Part shown: positions 35,092 to 45,458 of the stretch, piece after piece
Layout of the letters: the number at the start of each line of letters is the position of its first letter
Numbering within the stretch: position 1 is the stretch's first letter
Source of the DNA: an uncultured Pedobacter sp.
GTDB taxonomy: Bacteria; Bacteroidota; Bacteroidia; Sphingobacteriales; Sphingobacteriaceae
Length of the DNA stretch: 47,196 nt
Assembly (NCBI RefSeq): GCF_946479715.1
Contig: NZ_CAMLHF010000012.1
Coordinates: 1-47,196 of the forward strand
Direction: 5' to 3'
Notes under the pieces: model-generated
What the model saw: the letters and a program-made list of their open reading frames with translations, nothing else
The model's database searches: none
What the model was told of the DNA's origin: nothing
Translations under genes and position numbers: made by a program

Positions 35092-36183
35092 ATGAGCAAA
35101 CCTTATAATAATACAAAAGCTACGCTGGCCCTTGCAAAGGCAAGTTTCCGTTCTATAATGCGTAGCCCTTCGGCAGTTGTTTTTACACTTGCTTTTCCAC
35201 TAATCTTCATTCTTGTTTTCGGCTTTTTAGGTAAAGGTGGTGTAAAGGTTGATCTGGCCATTGCTCCAGAATCGGATTTACAAAACCCTATCATTAATGC
35301 GCTTGAGCAAATCAGCGTTGTTCATCTTATAAAAGATAAAGACACTGCGGAACTAAAAAAAGGACTTGAAAAAGGAAATATAGACGCTGTTATTAACGTT
35401 CAAAAAAACATTGAGGACGTACCAGCTTACCTTGCCAATGTTCAATACACATCTGCTTCTATAGACAAGGGAACTATACTTAAATCGGTGTTGAACAACC
35501 TTATGTATACTTTAAATTCAAAAGATATAAAACCCACCATTGCGCAATTAAACGAAAGTACAGTTCAAGGTAGAATTTATCGCACCATTGATTTTATCCT
35601 GCCTGGGCAACTCGGCTTTTCTTTATTAAGCACAGGTGTATTTGGAACAGCATTTGTATTTTTCAGTTTAAGACAAACCTTAGTTATTAAACGCTTCTTT
35701 GCAACACCAGTTAGCAGAGCTAGTATTGTATTTGGCGAAGGTATTGCAAGAATAGGTTTTGCGCTTTGTGGTGCAATATTTATTATAGTCATTGGACATT
35801 TCTTTTTCCATTTCACCTTAATTCACGGTATCATCACAGTGCTGAATATGCTTTTACTTGCAATCATAGGCCTTATTGTTTTTATGGGTTTTGGCTTTGT
35901 AGTTTCTGGAGTAGCAAAAAGTGAAAGCACTATACCTCCTATTTCAAACATTATAACATTGCCTCAGTTTCTACTGTCGGGTACTTTCTTTTCTATAGAT
36001 GCATTCCCGTCATGGCTTCAGCCAATAAGTCGCGCACTACCTTTAACTTATCTTAATGATGCGATGAGAAAGGTAGCTTTTGAAGGCGCCGGCCTATGGG
36101 ATGTAAAACATCAGATTCTTATTATGATAATTTGGGGCATCGGCGTGTATGCTGTTGCTGTCAAAGTATTTAAGTGGGAATAA
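35092..36183 (+). CDS. ABC-2-type transporter permease
   Basis: The 363-residue product has the ABC-2 layout. One N-terminal membrane helix (about residues 25-48, AVVFTLAFPLIFILVFGFLG) is followed by a large external domain (about 50-160) and five more helices in the C-terminal half, with the conserved PLTYLNDAMR near residue 320. It forms an exporter with the preceding ATPase. The substrate cannot be told; related systems export lipids, antibiotics or small hydrophobic compounds. Confidence 0.93.
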   Translation: MSKPYNNTKATLALAKASFRSIMRSPSAVVFTLAFPLIFILVFGFLGKGGVKVDLAIAPESDLQNPIINALEQISVVHLIKDKDTAELKKGLEKGNIDAVINVQKNIEDVPAYLANVQYTSASIDKGTILKSVLNNLMYTLNSKDIKPTIAQLNESTVQGRIYRTIDFILPGQLGFSLLSTGVFGTAFVFFSLRQTLVIKRFFATPVSRASIVFGEGIARIGFALCGAIFIIVIGHFFFHFTLIHGIITVLNMLLLAIIGLIVFMGFGFVVSGVAKSESTIPPISNIITLPQFLLSGTFFSIDAFPSWLQPISRALPLTYLNDAMRKVAFEGAGLWDVKHQILIMIIWGIGVYAVAVKVFKWE

Positions 36184-36328
36184 CCCTCTGACAATCTGCA
36201 TTTTCCTCTAGGAAAATTGAATAATTGTTTTTAAATTTCATTATAAAAACAAACATTCTTCTATTAATTTACTAATCAGGTAGTGAAAAAACCAAACCTT
36301 CATTACCACTAAACTAAATTAAACTCCT

Positions 36329-37027
36329 ATGAAAAAACTAGCAGCAGAATTTATCGGTACATTTTGGCTCGTGCTTGGCGGTTGCGGTAGCGCCGTTTTA
36401 GCCTGTAACTATCCAGGCGCAGGCATTGGCTTTGCGGGGGTAGCACTCGCTTTCGGACTAACAGTAGTAACTATTGCTTATGCTCTTGGCCTTATCTCCG
36501 GGGCACATCTAAATCCGGCAGTTTCAGTCGGTTTATGGATCGGTGGACGTTTTGATGGAAAGGATTTGGTGCCCTATATTATTTCACAGGTTCTTGGTGG
36601 CATAGTTGCTGCGGGCGTATTATACGTTATCGCTACTGGAAATGGGAACCCTATTGGTGGATTTGCTACCAATGGCTATGGCGACTTATCACCCGGAAAA
36701 TATAGTATGACAGCAGCATTGGTTACCGAAATTGTAATGACCTTCATTTTTTTAATCATTATATTGGGTGCAACAGACGATAGAGCACCTAAAGGATTTG
36801 CCGGATTAGCGATTGGACTTGGGCTTACACTAATACACCTGATCAGCATACCTGTAACCAATACTTCAGTTAATCCTGCAAGAAGTACAAGTCAGGCGCT
36901 TTTTGTTGGTGGCGAAGCATTAAGTCAACTTTGGTTATTCTGGGTTGCACCTATAGTTGGTGCCATTTTAGCTGGAATAGTTTACAAAGCTATCTTTGCA
37001 GCTAAGAGCGAAAATGCACAAACTTAA
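36329..37027 (+). CDS. aqpZ: aquaporin Z-type water channel
   Basis: The 232-residue product is a six-helix major intrinsic protein with both NPA motifs (residues 62-64 in [10 protein letters not shown], and 182-184 in NTSVNPARS), the selectivity-filter Arg185 after the second NPA, and the opening [22 protein letters not shown] typical of AqpZ. It is expected to conduct water across the inner membrane. A strong terminator follows 51 bases after the stop. Confidence 0.96.
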   Translation: MKKLAAEFIGTFWLVLGGCGSAVLACNYPGAGIGFAGVALAFGLTVVTIAYALGLISGAHLNPAVSVGLWIGGRFDGKDLVPYIISQVLGGIVAAGVLYVIATGNGNPIGGFATNGYGDLSPGKYSMTAALVTEIVMTFIFLIIILGATDDRAPKGFAGLAIGLGLTLIHLISIPVTNTSVNPARSTSQALFVGGEALSQLWLFWVAPIVGAILAGIVYKAIFAAKSENAQT

Positions 37028-37078
37028 CCAACTAAAATACAGATTTATAACTACAAAAACATTAAATATTCGTCAATG

Positions 37079-37112
37079 AAAAAGTCGTAATTAAATTAAT
37101 TACGACTTTTTT
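37079..37112 (+). terminator. intrinsic terminator of aqpZ
   Basis: AAAAAGTCGTAATTA (37079-37093), a three-base loop and its exact complement (37097-37111) form a 15-base-pair stem ending in six T residues. Confidence 0.85.
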
Positions 37113-37124
37113 GCGTTTAATTTT

Positions 37125-37132
37125 TAACTTTG
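37125..37132 (+). promoter_or_regulatory. -7 promoter box (TAACTTTG) of eno
   Basis: TAACTTTG matches TAnnTTTG and lies 63 bases before the eno ATG. The position of a -33 element falls in the T run of the aqpZ terminator, so terminator and promoter share DNA. Confidence 0.5.
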
Positions 37133-37183
37133 GATATCGCCTTAGTAATTGTAAATTTTACACTAAGGGTTATTTACAAATAA

Positions 37184-38491
<1,308 letters not shown>

Positions 38492-38528
38492 AAATAAATA
38501 TCTTAAATATCCTTTAGGATAAAATTTC

Positions 38529-38578
38529 AATAAGAAAAGAGGGCATATCATTATAATGATATGCCCTCTTTTCTTATT
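38529..38578 (+). terminator. terminator of eno: 50-base perfect palindrome
   Basis: Bases 38529-38553 and 38554-38578 are exact reverse complements, an uninterrupted 25-base-pair inverted repeat. The core GAGGGCATATCAT arm is flanked by A-rich and T-rich ends (CTCTTTTCTTATT). It can act on either strand. Confidence 0.85.
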
Positions 38579-38582
38579 GCTT

Positions 38583-38664
38583 CGTCATTCTAAGAGTCTA
38601 GCTCACAACCACCTCTGGGTTATGCCAATTTGCTTCGCAGGTACCTCCTATCGTAGAGATGACG
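38583..38664. repeat. degenerate interspersed palindromic repeat
   Basis: The element is bounded by CGTCAT (38583-38588) and ATGACG (38659-38664). Its right half (CAATTTGCTTCG, TACCTCCTATCG, GAGATGACGG) resembles the common intergenic repeat seen in many genomes that reads roughly TTGCTTCGTCGTACCTCCTCGCAATGACG. It lies directly after the eno terminator, where such elements often sit. No gene is visible in it. Confidence 0.5.
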
Positions 38665-38750
38665 GATTCTTTAAGTCTCAATATGTTAATAAGTTGATAA
38701 TACGTATTTGAATAAAAGGCAAAGGTTTTAAATCTTCGTGTGTTATTTTA

Positions 38751-38758
38751 TATATTTG
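38751..38758 (+). promoter_or_regulatory. -7 promoter box (TATATTTG) of the DivIC-like gene
   Basis: TATATTTG matches TAnnTTTG and ends five bases before the ATG at 38764, a leaderless configuration. A weak TTTT occurs 21 bases upstream at the -33 position. Confidence 0.45.
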
Positions 38759-38763
38759 TCCAC

Positions 38764-39063
38764 ATGAATCGTTTTCTAGAACTTTTACGTAACAAATACT
38801 TCCTAAGCGTAGCTGCATTCGTAGTATGGATGTTATTTTTCGATAAAAACGATGTAATAGCACAATACGAATACAGATCACAAGTAAGCAAACTTCAGGA
38901 AGAAAAAGACTTTTATGTAAAGGAAATTGCTAAGGTCAAGAAAGATCTTAACGAATTAAATACAGATTTGAATACCGCAGAAAAATTTGCCCGCGAAAAG
39001 TACTTTATGAAAAAAGATAATGAAGATGTTTTTGTGATCATCAATGAAGCTCCAAAAGACTAG
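38764..39063 (+). CDS. DivIC/FtsB-family septum formation initiator
   Basis: The 99-residue product has a short cytoplasmic N-terminus, one membrane helix (about residues 11-27, FLSVAAFVVWMLFF) and a periplasmic coiled coil (about 35-75, YRSQVSKLQEEKDFYVKEIAKVKKDLNELN), then the conserved EKFAREKYFMKKDNEDVFVI tail of the family. It should act with FtsL and FtsQ at the division site. The ATG at 38764 is preferred to an upstream GTG, because a promoter box lies between them. Its stop shares CTAG with the convergent channel gene. Confidence 0.92.
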   Translation: MNRFLELLRNKYFLSVAAFVVWMLFFDKNDVIAQYEYRSQVSKLQEEKDFYVKEIAKVKKDLNELNTDLNTAEKFAREKYFMKKDNEDVFVIINEAPKD

Positions 39064-39671
39064 TAGCCAAACTTAGGCAACGTCACTTTATACCTTACTA
39101 CTACTATTCTCACAGTAAAGATAAAGGCAATCACGGCAACCTTTGCCAAGTCTTCTTTCAGGTTAAAATATAAAAGCGTAAAATATAATATTCCTCCCAT
39201 AATGCAGGCGGTGGCATAAACTTCTTTTCTGAATATTATAGGAATGGTATTTAACAATGTGTCTCTTATTATACCCCCAAAGCATCCTGTAATGGTACCA
39301 AGGGCGATACAAATACCCGGACTTAAACCAAAAACAATTCCTTTCTGGATACCGAGCATCGTAAAAAGACCAAGGCCTAAAGAATCAAACAAAAAAAGAG
39401 TTACTTTAAACTTCTTGATATGTGTTTTAAAAAAGATCGTAGCAATTGAGGTCAACAGGATTAACAAGCAATAATTTACATCCCTCATCCATGCAACAGG
39501 GGTATCACCTAGCAATAGATCGCGAACAGTTCCTCCACCAATGGATGTTACAAAGGCAATGATGAGTACCCCAAAAGGATCTAATCTTCTTTGCATGGCT
39601 GCAAAAGAGCCAGATATCGCAAAAGAGATAGTCCCCAAGATCTCAATGGCATCCATGGTATTTATTTGCAT
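39060..39671 (-). CDS. TRIC-family (UPF0126/YadS-like) membrane channel
   Basis: The 203-residue product has about seven hydrophobic segments and two internal repeats, each with a glycine-rich kink: IAFVTSIGGGTVRDLLLG (about residues 38-55) and ALGTITGCFGGIIRDTLLN (about 122-140). The repeated GG-x-x-RD pattern is characteristic of prokaryotic TRIC channels, homologous to trimeric intracellular cation channels. It likely forms a homotrimeric K+-permeable channel in the inner membrane. ATGs at 39671 and 39656 are both plausible starts. Confidence 0.9.
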   Translation of the reverse strand: MQINTMDAIEILGTISFAISGSFAAMQRRLDPFGVLIIAFVTSIGGGTVRDLLLGDTPVAWMRDVNYCLLILLTSIATIFFKTHIKKFKVTLFLFDSLGLGLFTMLGIQKGIVFGLSPGICIALGTITGCFGGIIRDTLLNTIPIIFRKEVYATACIMGGILYFTLLYFNLKEDLAKVAVIAFIFTVRIVVVRYKVTLPKFGY

Positions 39672-39681
39672 ACTTTTGCGC

Positions 39682-41766
39682 TTAAATTTCTCCGTTTCTT
39701 TTTCTTAAAAACCACTCTAGTGTAAGCAATATAATTATCATTCCAAACACCCACTTAAAGTTAATCAATTCCTCATATTTACGGTCTTCATAACTGAGGG
39801 TCTTTACCTGTTCATTGGCCTCAATATCAGTTAAAATCCGGGATAAATTCTGTGGCATATACATCTTCCCGCCTGTTTCCATAGCCATGGTATTAAGCAG
39901 CTGATGGTTTGCGATGGTTTGTTGATATTCTGCAACCAGTGTATTTACATAGAATACTCCTTGCGCAGTATGCTTTTTACTTCCAAGGTTTGTTGTCGCA
40001 GTATAGGTATAATTACCTGCAGGCAACATTCCTGCATCAAGCTGATAGGCTGTTTCTGTTCGCGAGAATAGAAAATTATAAACCTTCCCCGCTTCATTTT
40101 TTATTTGAATACTCACATCCGGTGTATTCACCGAAACATAACTATCGTTATAAAGAACTGCATTAATCGGCACATTTTCATTTTCATCAAAAGTGTTCTT
40201 GGCAGTGTACACTTTGAACTTGCGCTTATCGTCCTTTGCAGAAATATATTGGACTGCATTTGAAATTAAAGTATTAAAAGCATTTGATTTCTGCTCATTC
40301 TGTGCCTCGGCTAGCCTCCAGCGCCATATGCCTTCCCCTATTAAATAACCTGTCTTTTTCCCCTCACCGTTCATAAAAAAAAACTGTGGAGATTCTGTTT
40401 TGATCTTACCTATACGCTGCTTTAAAGCCACTAAAGCCGCTCCGTTTATCCTTACTTCCCCAAAAGGCGCTTGAAGAGGATCAAATCCTTCCATTTGCTT
40501 ATCTAACGAGGCACTCATTTCAAAGGCAGTAAAATCAGTATTAACAGTGGCAAAAGCCTCTTGCAAAGTATTATTGCTTCCATTAAAACTCACAGCACTT
40601 TGCATCTTATTAAAGGCATACAAATTACTCTGAGCACCCAAAATGTACCACAGCGGCACATTACTTTGCTGAACCCTATTAATAAAGGCCCCACCGTCAT
40701 TTTGGAGAGCCGGTAGCTGGTACAGAACAATTAAACTATAGTCCTTCGGATTAATCACATTCAGACCCTCTCCCAAAGCAATTTTCAAATCATAATGTTT
40801 GTTTATGGAAATAGCCTGTTTTAGTGCTGCAATGTCGGGATGCGGGCTTGCTGAGGCAATCAATATTTTTTGCTTTGCATCAATTACCTCTATAAAAATA
40901 CTTTGTGCGTTGTTACGTTCCGATATCTCATTTTTTAACGGACTGAGTTGAATAATATATTTTTGAAGTCCTAACCTCGAAGCCTTTAACTTAATAGGAA
41001 TATTCTTTACAAATGCATTTGAATTAATCTGAACCTGCTCATCGTAAATCTTTTTTCCCCCTTCCATAACTAAAACCCTCGACATCTCACCTTTACTTTC
41101 AAAGGCTTGTATCTGAACATCAAGGGTAAATTCATTATCAAGATAAACCAGGCTGTTGTGATTTACATTCGAAATCATTAAATCCTTTTTCGGAATTGTA
41201 TCTCCTAGTGCAATAGTATAAACCGGAGCTTTAAGTTTGTTTAAATCATAAAGTGGGCTCCCTCCGCGATTAAAAATACCATCTGAGGCCAAAATAACGG
41301 ACCCTACATTCCGATTTAATAATTCATCATTTAACTGATTGATGAACTTCGAAGCGTTACTTATCTGCCCCTTATTTTTAAAATCATAGCCAGATTTCAC
41401 GCTATCACTGAAATTATAAACTTTAACTTCATACTTTTCGGACAGCTTATCGGCTAAGGTCTGCATATCCTTCTCGTACTGCTGCCTATTAAAACCATTA
41501 GGTTCAATAGCTCCAACCGACAGCGAATTATCCTGTCCAATAACAATAACTGGTTTTTCGAGGTTATAGGAAACGCTTCTTACCAAAGGAAAGAATAGCA
41601 ACGCAGCTATTACTGTCACTGCAACTGTGCGTATAACGAACAATCCATAACGCAGCCGTTTGTCTAAATGCTCCGTTTTACGGTACAATAACCAGGCAAA
41701 AAGAATACCTGCAAGCAAGCATCCCAGTAAAGCCAATAAAATGTATAAGCTAAAAGAATCGTTCAT
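39682..41766 (-). CDS. large membrane protein with VWA-like domain
   Basis: The 694-residue product has two N-terminal membrane helices (about residues 7-28 and 42-62), a von Willebrand factor A-like region (IVIGQDNSLSVG, VKVYNFSDSVKSG, VGSVILASDGIFNRGGSPLYDL, VYTIALGDT, at about 75-190), and long beta-rich regions including a glutamine-amidotransferase-like fold (about 300-400). One C-terminal membrane helix (about 672-688) precedes KRNGEI. This architecture is typical of Bacteroidota BatA-related or DUF-type membrane proteins of unknown role; the VWA metal site reads D-N-S-L-S, an imperfect DxSxS. It is 10 bases downstream of nothing on its own strand and is divergent from the L,D-transpeptidase gene. 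Confidence 0.82.
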   Translation of the reverse strand: MNDSFSLYILLALLGCLLAGILFAWLLYRKTEHLDKRLRYGLFVIRTVAVTVIAALLFFPLVRSVSYNLEKPVIVIGQDNSLSVGAIEPNGFNRQQYEKDMQTLADKLSEKYEVKVYNFSDSVKSGYDFKNKGQISNASKFINQLNDELLNRNVGSVILASDGIFNRGGSPLYDLNKLKAPVYTIALGDTIPKKDLMISNVNHNSLVYLDNEFTLDVQIQAFESKGEMSRVLVMEGGKKIYDEQVQINSNAFVKNIPIKLKASRLGLQKYIIQLSPLKNEISERNNAQSIFIEVIDAKQKILIASASPHPDIAALKQAISINKHYDLKIALGEGLNVINPKDYSLIVLYQLPALQNDGGAFINRVQQSNVPLWYILGAQSNLYAFNKMQSAVSFNGSNNTLQEAFATVNTDFTAFEMSASLDKQMEGFDPLQAPFGEVRINGAALVALKQRIGKIKTESPQFFFMNGEGKKTGYLIGEGIWRWRLAEAQNEQKSNAFNTLISNAVQYISAKDDKRKFKVYTAKNTFDENENVPINAVLYNDSYVSVNTPDVSIQIKNEAGKVYNFLFSRTETAYQLDAGMLPAGNYTYTATTNLGSKKHTAQGVFYVNTLVAEYQQTIANHQLLNTMAMETGGKMYMPQNLSRILTDIEANEQVKTLSYEDRKYEELINFKWVFGMIIILLTLEWFLRKRNGEI

Positions 41767-41816
41767 ACGTATTTGGGTAAAGATGCTAAATTTTAAAATG
41801 CTCGCACAATTTTATA

Positions 41817-41824
41817 TAAGTTTG
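41817..41824 (+). promoter_or_regulatory. -7 promoter box (TAAGTTTG) of the L,D-transpeptidase gene
   Basis: TAAGTTTG matches TAnnTTTG and lies 25 bases before the ATG at 41850, in the divergent gap with the VWA-type gene. Confidence 0.4.
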
Positions 41825-41849
41825 TTTATAGTTAAACTAACGCCCTAGA

Positions 41850-42584
41850 ATGAAAAGCTATTTTTACATTATTCTTCTAATGATTATGTCTGCATCTGTA
41901 TTGGCCCAATCTAATTTCAAAACACAGCAACTAAAATTTGAGCGCGTGAAACAAGCTTATGATGAGAAATGGAAAAGCCTGCAAAAAGAACTTACAAATG
42001 ATCAGATAGCAAGGAAGTTCAGTTTATATATAGTTGGATACAAAGCCGAAGGAAAATTAGAGATTTGGTTAAAGGAGAATACCCAAAAACAATACAAGTT
42101 ATTCAAAGTATATCCTTTTTGTCAGCACTCAGGTGTTCTGGGGCCTAAATTAAAAGAGGGTGACAAGCAAACCCCTGAAGGGTGTTATTACATTACTGCA
42201 TTTAATCCCCTAAGCAATTTCCATTTGTCTTTAGGAATAAATTACCCTAACAGTATTGATTTATTAAGAAGTGCGAATGAAAAACCAGGCAACGACATTT
42301 ACATTCATGGAAAATGTGAAACTGTTGGATGTATTCCTATAACGGACGACAAGATAAAAGAGGTTTACGTATTAGCTGTTGAAGCACGAAACGGAGGACA
42401 GAATCAAATCCCGGTTCACATCTATCCGTTCAAAATAACTGATGCAAATCTCAGTAAATATCTAGTCCAATTCCCACAACACAAAGCTTTTTGGACAAAC
42501 CTTCAGCAAGGGTATAATTATTTTGAAAAACACAGACGAGTACCACAGGTGATAGAGCTTACTAATGCCTATCAATTTAAATAA
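41850..42584 (+). CDS. YafK-type murein L,D-transpeptidase
   Basis: The 244-residue product has a signal peptide (residues 1-20, ending VLAQ) and a YkuD/L,D-transpeptidase domain. The catalytic motif IYIHGKCETVGCIPI gives His153 and nucleophile Cys161, preceded by the GVLGPKLKEGDKQTPEG loop typical of the YafK group. In Proteobacteria YafK-type enzymes can cleave or form links at meso-diaminopimelate residues of peptidoglycan. The substrate reaction here is inferred from family only. Confidence 0.9.
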   Translation: MKSYFYIILLMIMSASVLAQSNFKTQQLKFERVKQAYDEKWKSLQKELTNDQIARKFSLYIVGYKAEGKLEIWLKENTQKQYKLFKVYPFCQHSGVLGPKLKEGDKQTPEGCYYITAFNPLSNFHLSLGINYPNSIDLLRSANEKPGNDIYIHGKCETVGCIPITDDKIKEVYVLAVEARNGGQNQIPVHIYPFKITDANLSKYLVQFPQHKAFWTNLQQGYNYFEKHRRVPQVIELTNAYQFK

Positions 42585-42620
42585 AAAGAGGTATCAGAAA
42601 TCAATCCCGACACCCCTTTT
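42583..42620 (-). terminator. intrinsic terminator of fabG
   Basis: Read on the minus strand, GGGGTGTC (42609-42616) pairs with GATACCTC (42588-42595) through six Watson-Crick and two G-U pairs, followed by TTTTT. The wobble pairs make it functional only for minus-strand RNA, which fits termination of fabG (stop at 42638). Confidence 0.7.
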
Positions 42621-42637
42621 AGATCTTTATTTTAAGC

Positions 42638-43381
42638 TTACAACATTCCGCCGCAAACTGACAATACTTGCCCGGTAACATAAGAACTCATATCAGATGC
42701 AAGAAATACGCATGCATTCGCTACATCTTCAGTCTCACCTGCTCTTTTCAAAGGAATACCTTCTTCCCAACCCTGTACTACTTTCGGATCTAACACGTCT
42801 GTCATTTCAGTACGGATAAAGCCAGGAGCAATAACATTAGTACGGATATTACGTGACCCTAGTTCCTTAGCCAGCGACTTAGAGAACCCAATTATCCCTG
42901 CTTTAGATGCAGCATAGTTAGCTTGCCCGGCATTTCCCTGAACACCTACTACAGAGCTCATGTTAATGATAGATCCCTTGCGTGCTTTCATCATCACCTT
43001 AGAAGCAGCTTTAGATACATTAAATACAGATTTCAAGTTTACATTAATTACTTCATCCCAGTTCTCTTCACTCATACGCATCAATAAACCATCTTTCGTT
43101 ATACCTGCATTATTTACTACAATGTCTAATGCACCAAAATCAGCTACAATATCATTGATCAGTTTCTCTGCTTCATCAAATTTAGAAGCATCAGAACGAT
43201 ATCCTTTTACCTTTGTACCAAAACTTTGTAACTCTTGTTCTAAAGCCTCACCCTTTTCTACTGATGACAAATAAGTAAAAGCCACATTAGCTCCATGCTC
43301 TGCAAACTTTTCCGCTATTTTGCGGCCAATTCCTTTAGATGCACCTGTAACAAGTGCTGTTTTTCCTTCTAATAACTTCAT
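42638..43381 (-). CDS. fabG: 3-oxoacyl-[acyl-carrier-protein] reductase
   Basis: The 247-residue product is a canonical FabG: TGASKGIG (residues 12-19), NNAG (90-93), the Ser143-Tyr156-Lys160 triad in ANYAASK, APGFIRTEM, and LASDMSSYVTGQVLSVCGGM at the C-terminus. It reduces beta-ketoacyl-ACP with NADPH in fatty-acid elongation. The ATG at 43381 is used rather than a TTG further up. No other fab genes adjoin it; it follows the agmatine genes on the same strand by 52 bases. Confidence 0.95.
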   Translation of the reverse strand: MKLLEGKTALVTGASKGIGRKIAEKFAEHGANVAFTYLSSVEKGEALEQELQSFGTKVKGYRSDASKFDEAEKLINDIVADFGALDIVVNNAGITKDGLLMRMSEENWDEVINVNLKSVFNVSKAASKVMMKARKGSIINMSSVVGVQGNAGQANYAASKAGIIGFSKSLAKELGSRNIRTNVIAPGFIRTEMTDVLDPKVVQGWEEGIPLKRAGETEDVANACVFLASDMSSYVTGQVLSVCGGML

Positions 43382-43433
43382 CTGTATTTCTTGTTTGGTT
43401 ATATTCAATTAATTATATCAATTATAAAAGCGA

Positions 43434-44498
43434 TTAGATTGCCGGTTCTTGTTGGCTAAGGCAATGAAAACTTCCTAATCCCCAAATAATATCTGTAGAG
43501 TCAATTCCTACAACTTTTCTATCCGGGAAAACGCCTCGTATAATTTCTAAAGCTTTTTCATCATTCACATCTCTAAACGTGGGCACAATTACCGCTGCAT
43601 TTGCAATATAAAAATTTGCATATGATGCAGGCAATCTGGTATCCTCGTGTATTACCGGCGAAGGCATTGGCAATTTCACAATATTCAAAGGTTTCCCGTT
43701 TAATAATCGTAAAGTCTTTAAAGTCTCCAGGTTCTCCTGTAATAGCAGATAATTTTCATCAAGAGGATTACTCTCCACAACTGTTAAAACGGTGTCCTCG
43801 TTAACAAAACGGGTAATGTCGTCAATATGGCCATCTGTATCGTCTCCAACTATTCCATCTCCCAACCACAATACTTGCTCAGCACCATAAAATTCTTTTA
43901 GGTACTCTTCAATCTGCTCTTTACTTAAATGAGGGTTTCTGTTTTCATTTAATAAACATGCCGTTGTTGTAAGTATTGTTCTTGCCCCATTAAATTCAAC
44001 AGATCCGCCCTCCATCACAATATCAGGATGATAAACAGATAAATTAAAATGTTCAGCTATTTTGGTTGGGATTACGTCATCAAGATCATACGGAGGATAT
44101 TTACCTCCCCATGCATTATACCCCCAATCCACAATTGCTTTTTTCCCACTTGCCCTATTTAATAAAAAAGCCGGCCCATGATCTCTGCACCAGGCATCAT
44201 TGCTTGGATTAAAATAAAACTCTATCTGAGTTAAATCAGCGCCCACCTTTTCCAATTCAGAAATAGCAAAAGCTTTAGTCTCCTCATTGTTGATGTTGAT
44301 CCTAACTTTTTCACCTGTTGCCACAATTTTAATAAACTGGCAATAAGGCTCATATATAGTTTCAATCTTACCTGGCCATGATTCTTCCTTATGGGGCCAA
44401 CTTAACCATGTTGCATCATGTTTTTCCCATTCAGCAGGAAAGCTAAAGCCTAGTTTTTTTGGACTGCTGTTAAATATTACTTCGTTAAATGATGACAT
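43434..44498 (-). CDS. aguA: agmatine deiminase
   Basis: The 354-residue product belongs to the agmatine deiminase / peptidyl-arginine deiminase family: FPAEWEKHDATWLSWPHKEESW at the start, DAWCRDHGPAF (substrate Asp and Arg), VMEGGSVEFNG, LGDGIVGDDTDGHIDDITRF (catalytic His and Asp), and the nucleophile Cys346 in GSFHCLSQQEP. It converts agmatine to N-carbamoylputrescine and ammonia. It lies nine bases after the N-carbamoylputrescine amidase gene, so the two enzymes of the pathway are co-transcribed. No arginine decarboxylase is in the window. Confidence 0.95.
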   Translation of the reverse strand: MSSFNEVIFNSSPKKLGFSFPAEWEKHDATWLSWPHKEESWPGKIETIYEPYCQFIKIVATGEKVRININNEETKAFAISELEKVGADLTQIEFYFNPSNDAWCRDHGPAFLLNRASGKKAIVDWGYNAWGGKYPPYDLDDVIPTKIAEHFNLSVYHPDIVMEGGSVEFNGARTILTTTACLLNENRNPHLSKEQIEEYLKEFYGAEQVLWLGDGIVGDDTDGHIDDITRFVNEDTVLTVVESNPLDENYLLLQENLETLKTLRLLNGKPLNIVKLPMPSPVIHEDTRLPASYANFYIANAAVIVPTFRDVNDEKALEIIRGVFPDRKVVGIDSTDIIWGLGSFHCLSQQEPAI

Positions 44499-44507
44499 TC
44501 TTAAATC

Positions 44508-45383
44508 TTAATCTTCGTCAATAAATCTTTTAGTAATTGGCTGATAAGAGTCTATTCTACGATCTCTTAAAAAAGGCCAATGTTTACGGAAGAAATCAGA
44601 CTCAGATAAATCCAATTCCACTACTTTAGTTTCTTCATTATCATGTGAACCCAAATAAAGCAATCTACCCTGAGCATTTGTTGCAAAACTTCCACCCCAG
44701 AACTTCATGGCACCATCTTGTTCAAGTCCAACACGGTTTACACTCACCACAGGTACTCCGTTGGCAACAGCGTGAGAACGCTGAATAGTCTGCCATGCAT
44801 TATATTGATCCTTATTTGTTTCCTCATCCTGATCTGTAGCCCAGCCTATCGCTGTTGGATAAAACATAATCTCTGCACCCATCAAAGCAGTAATGCGTGA
44901 TGCTTCAGGATACCACTGATCCCAGCAGATTAAGATGCCGATTTTAGCAAATTTTGTTTGAAAAACTTTATAACCTAAATCACCCGGTGTGAAGTAAAAC
45001 TTCTCATAAAAAGCAGGATCATCAGGAATGTGCATTTTACGGTACTTGCCAAGATAAGTTCCATCAGCATCTAAAACAGCTGTTGTATTGTGATACAGGC
45101 CTGCTGTACGCTTCTCGAATAAAGAAGCAATAATCACTACACCCAATTCTTTAGCAATGACTTGTAAAGCATCTGTGGAAGGACCGGGAATAGCCTCAGC
45201 CAAATTGAAGTTGTCATAATCTTCAACATCACAAAAGTATAGGGAAGTAAAAAGTTCTTGCAAACACACAATTTGTGCGCCTTTTGCTGCTGCTTCCCTG
45301 ATTTTTAAAATTGCTTTATCTAAATTTTCTTGTTTATTACTGGTACAGCTCATTTGCACCAATCCAACTTGTACTTTTGCCAT
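44508..45383 (-). CDS. aguB: N-carbamoylputrescine amidase
   Basis: The 291-residue product is a nitrilase-superfamily carbon-nitrogen hydrolase with the Glu43-Lys116-Cys153 triad (LQELFTS, YRKMHIPDD, ILICWDQWYPEA). The WDQWYPEASRITALMGAEI and SVNRVGLE segments are typical of the AguB/plant CPA type. It hydrolyses N-carbamoylputrescine to putrescine, CO2 and ammonia. It is the first gene of the aguB-aguA pair. A TAACTTTG box (45408-45415 on the minus strand) is 24 bases upstream. Confidence 0.95.
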   Translation of the reverse strand: MAKVQVGLVQMSCTSNKQENLDKAILKIREAAAKGAQIVCLQELFTSLYFCDVEDYDNFNLAEAIPGPSTDALQVIAKELGVVIIASLFEKRTAGLYHNTTAVLDADGTYLGKYRKMHIPDDPAFYEKFYFTPGDLGYKVFQTKFAKIGILICWDQWYPEASRITALMGAEIMFYPTAIGWATDQDEETNKDQYNAWQTIQRSHAVANGVPVVSVNRVGLEQDGAMKFWGGSFATNAQGRLLYLGSHDNEETKVVELDLSESDFFRKHWPFLRDRRIDSYQPITKRFIDED

Positions 45384-45407
45384 TCTTTGTTAACAAATAA
45401 TTTGACG

Positions 45408-45415
45408 CAAAGTTA
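45408..45415 (-). promoter_or_regulatory. -7 promoter box (TAACTTTG) of aguB
   Basis: TAACTTTG on the minus strand matches TAnnTTTG and lies 24 bases before the aguB ATG at 45383. No TTG is seen at the standard -33 spacing. Confidence 0.4.
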
Positions 45416-45458
45416 GCCAAAAAAAATAAAAGATAGGGGGTTCAAAACCTGTTAATAC

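Noticed and set aside
42960..43274. Plus-strand open frame of 104 codons opposite fabG
   Set aside because: It is antisense to a canonical FabG with no promoter or family features.
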